From positions 31,621 through 39,520 of the forward strand of contig DOZZ01000252.1 of NCBI GenBank assembly GCA_003517725.1: a DNA stretch of 7,900 bases, read 5' to 3'. Both the position numbers and the translations under genes were made by a program. Below are positions 6,146 to 7,900 of this stretch, piece after piece. This DNA comes from Bryobacterales bacterium (GTDB taxonomy: Bacteria > Acidobacteriota > Terriglobia > Bryobacterales > Bryobacteraceae). Under the pieces are notes generated by a model. That model saw only the letters and a list, made by a program, of their open reading frames with translations, was not told the origin of the DNA and did not search any database. The first letter of the stretch is position 1. Each line of letters opens with the position of its first letter.

Positions 6146-7377
6146 GGCTCGGGCGCCTCGGGAACCGGCGCTTCCGGAGAGGGCTCGGGCTCTGGTTCTG
6201 GCTCAGTGAAGGGCGGCTCTTCAGTTGGCGGTTCCTCGCGGGGCACTTCCGCCGGTTGAACCTCGGGCACATTGGGCGGGACTGCAGCGGTTTCCGGAGG
6301 TTCGATTTCCGGAGTTTCCGGGAATTCCGGTTCGGGCGATTCCTCGGCGGACACCGGCTCGGGCGCAGCGGCGCGCGGACGGGGCGGAGCGATGCGGATC
6401 GAGAGCGCGAAGCCGGCCTGAAACACCGGGTGCGGGTGACCCTCGGGCGCCACGTCGGACGCGCGGCCCACCGGCGCACTGGCACTAATCAGGACCGAGC
6501 CTTCCGAGACCATATCGATGCTCTTCTTGCGAGCGCCGGAGCCGGCGGGGCTTTCGACTCGGCCGGTGCGCGGCGTCACGTGGTAGCTGCCGCGCCCCCA
6601 ATCGACGGGCTCTTCGGGGCGCGGCGAAAAGAGCGAGAGCAGCCAGAACTGGCTCGCGTCGCCATTCACAGGCGCGGGCGTCGAGAGCAACAGATTCGGC
6701 AGTGTGCCTTCGCGGAACTCGGGCGCTTCCGAGCGGCCCCAACCGCGCGAGCGCTCGCCTCCGAAGCCGCTATCGGCCAGCAGGCGGAAGGCCGCGCGAA
6801 CGGGCTCGTTCCACTCGTCGCGGGCCGCCGGCGAGGCAAACGCGGCCGCGCACCACAGGCCGGAGCCGGGTGAGAATTCGAGACAGGCATGCTGATGTGG
6901 CAGCGCCGCCGCTTCTGTAACGCGATCTACGGCCGCGGCGGAACGCAGCGCGATACGGAACGGCGCGACGCGGCCACTGGCCACCAGGCACTCGCTCTCG
7001 CCATCCACGCTCCATCGATCTTCATTCAGCGCTTTGCCTTGCAGCATGGCTTCCACCACGCCCTGCGGCACGAAGCGCGCGCCTTTCCAGCGCACCTTCG
7101 CGGACGGAGGCGGTGGCCAGGCCGTGCGCGGCGGCACAAAGTAGCGCACATCGCCGGTAAAGGGAAACAGCGAACTGAACACAACGGCTGGAGTGGCCTC
7201 GCGCGCCGTCGCGTCGAGCCAGGCTTCCATGCGACCTAGCAACCGCATCGCGTGCGTCACGGCCGAGAACAGCGTATCGCTGTGCAGGATCAGATCCACC
7301 TGGTCACGCTGGCCAGACGCGGGTCCCATGCGCCAGGGAGTGCTGGGGCGAAGCTTAACGATGAGACCGGGGTTCAT
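6142..7377 (-). CDS. csm4: Type III-A CRISPR effector subunit Csm4 (Cas5-like) with Pro/Glu-rich tail
   Basis: Csm4 binds the 5' handle of the crRNA and joins Cas10 to the Csm3 backbone. Family features are GLIVKLRPSTPWRMG (4-18), LHSDTLFSAVTHAMRLLG (31-48; the HSDTLF-like motif), FPFTGDVRYFVPPR (71-84), the glycine-rich loop DSGFGGERSRGWGR (202-215) and KKSIDMVSEGSVL (284-296). The core ends at about 330, close to the usual Csm4 length of about 300. The last 81 residues are an added low-complexity tail, described separately. The gene starts 10 nt after csm3 and overlaps csm5 by ATGA, so all three are one operon. There is no clear ribosome binding site, which suggests coupling to csm3 translation. 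The frame is intact. Confidence 0.94.
   Translation of the reverse strand: MNPGLIVKLRPSTPWRMGPASGQRDQVDLILHSDTLFSAVTHAMRLLGRMEAWLDATAREATPAVVFSSLFPFTGDVRYFVPPRTAWPPPPSAKVRWKGARFVPQGVVEAMLQGKALNEDRWSVDGESECLVASGRVAPFRIALRSAAAVDRVTEAAALPHQHACLEFSPGSGLWCAAAFASPAARDEWNEPVRAAFRLLADSGFGGERSRGWGRSEAPEFREGTLPNLLLSTPAPVNGDASQFWLLSLFSPRPEEPVDWGRGSYHVTPRTGRVESPAGSGARKKSIDMVSEGSVLISASAPVGRASDVAPEGHPHPVFQAGFALSIRIAPPRPRAAAPEPVSAEESPEPEFPETPEIEPPETAAVPPNVPEVQPAEVPREEPPTEEPPFTEPEPEPEPSPEAPVPEAPEP
6145..6387 (-). other. Pro/Glu-rich disordered tail of Csm4
   Basis: Encodes Csm4 residues 331-411. By my count the 81 residues include 29 Pro and 22 Glu, three Arg and no Lys, so the segment is strongly acidic and almost certainly disordered. 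Dipeptide runs such as EPEPEPEPSPEAPVPEAPEP form its end. The DNA is correspondingly repetitive (many CCGGAG/TTCCGG-like hexamers), consistent with growth by slippage. Such a tail is not part of the Csm4 fold as I know it. Confidence 0.8.
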
Positions 7378-7387
7378 GCGCGCCGGA

Positions 7388-7900
7388 TCAGGCCGTCAGG
7401 AACGACGAGCCCAACTCCCGGACCTGGGTCTGCAGCGCGCCCAGTTCCGGCGCGGTGGACAAGTCCTTTTCGGCGGCCCCGGAGGCATAGTAATCCTGGC
7501 CGCGCCAAGCCAGCTTTAAGTCGCTGAAACGCACGCGCCCGCTGCCACGCGAGCCGCCGCCGCCCAGGGCATCGTCTTCGAGCAACCGCAGGCCTTGCAA
7601 GAACAGCGGCACCAGCGCGGCGTCTTCCTGGCACAGAATATCGAGCACGAAGCGGGCGTGAAAGCGGGCACCGGCCGGCACGCGTTCGAGTGTGCGAGGG
7701 TTGGCCGTGGAGGTGATCCGGTCAATGGCGTTCTCGCTCTTGACCTCGGTCAATTCGTCGTCGAGATTCTCGCGCATCTGCGGCGTGATGCTGGCCAGGT
7801 CGAGCGGCGCATCGTAAACGGCCAGCCGCGCGGGAGTAGCCGCGCCACCTTCGATGGCTTCGCCGGAGACGCGATCCATGCGGCCCGGGCTGCGGCCGAA
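7388..7900 (-). CDS. csm3: Type III-A CRISPR effector subunit Csm3 (Cas7-like), N-terminus beyond window
   Basis: Csm3 forms the helical backbone on the crRNA and cuts target RNA every six nucleotides. The frame is open to the window edge, so 170 residues of the C-terminal part are seen. The ATG at 7879 is internal, because codons FGRSPGR precede it and match the LFG segment of the family. Signature stretches are TPARLAVYDAPL, VKSENAIDRITSTANPRTLE, RVPAGARFHARFVL and GLRLLEDDALGGGGSRGSGR, the last being the glycine-rich loop of Cas7 proteins. The catalytic aspartate lies in the missing N-terminal part, so RNase activity cannot be judged. The stop (TGA, 7390-7388) is 10 nt before csm4. cas10 and csm2 would be expected upstream. 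Confidence 0.93.
   Translation of the reverse strand, partial: FGRSPGRMDRVSGEAIEGGAATPARLAVYDAPLDLASITPQMRENLDDELTEVKSENAIDRITSTANPRTLERVPAGARFHARFVLDILCQEDAALVPLFLQGLRLLEDDALGGGGSRGSGRVRFSDLKLAWRGQDYYASGAAEKDLSTAPELGALQTQVRELGSSFLTA

Noticed and set aside
5141..6259. A 372-codon plus-strand frame across csm5 and the end of csm4
   Set aside because: It is antisense to two well-supported cas genes. Its composition (Gly, Arg, Gln, Ser-rich, with Gly-Ser runs opposite the Pro/Glu tail) is that of a GC-rich shadow frame.

Overview
The window is GC-rich, tightly packed bacterial DNA. It looks like an acidobacterium of the Bryobacter/Solibacter kind. That guess rests on overall protein style and on several poorly characterised proteins that I associate with that group; it is not proven by a marker gene.

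Layout, right to left, since almost everything is on the minus strand. From 7900 down to 5045 lies the end of a type III-A (Csm) CRISPR effector operon: the C-terminal part of csm3 (cut by the window edge), csm4 and csm5. The spacing is 10 nt between csm3 and csm4 and an ATGA overlap between csm4 and csm5. These encode Cas7- and Cas5-type backbone subunits of the crRNA-guided, RNA-targeting complex. cas10, csm2, csm6, cas1/cas2 and any repeat array are not in the window. Csm4 carries an unusual, roughly 81-residue Pro/Glu-rich C-terminal tail. The operon runs on directly, probably by overlap, into a major facilitator superfamily (MFS) transporter gene (3831-5009).

An AT-richer stretch (3665-3830) with a perfect 8-bp dyad then leads to a 42-codon gene for a tiny secreted Pro/Cys-rich peptide (3536-3664) with a good ribosome binding site. 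It is followed by a seven-helix membrane protein of unknown function (2701-3465). The only plus-strand gene (2267-2704) encodes a small helical protein and meets the membrane-protein gene tail to tail with overlapping stop codons.

The left third is a small aromatic-biosynthesis unit: aroF (DAHP synthase, 930-1970), coupled by a one-base overlap to a membrane-anchored protein of unknown function (1-930). The aroF leader holds a possible promoter with a dyad in its spacer, a possible 12-codon leader peptide containing one Phe codon, and two mutually exclusive hairpins. The second hairpin has the form of an intrinsic terminator. Together they resemble a classical transcription attenuator.

The features most worth following up are the Csm4 tail, the aroF attenuator and the secreted micro-protein. 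No complete new defence system is visible.
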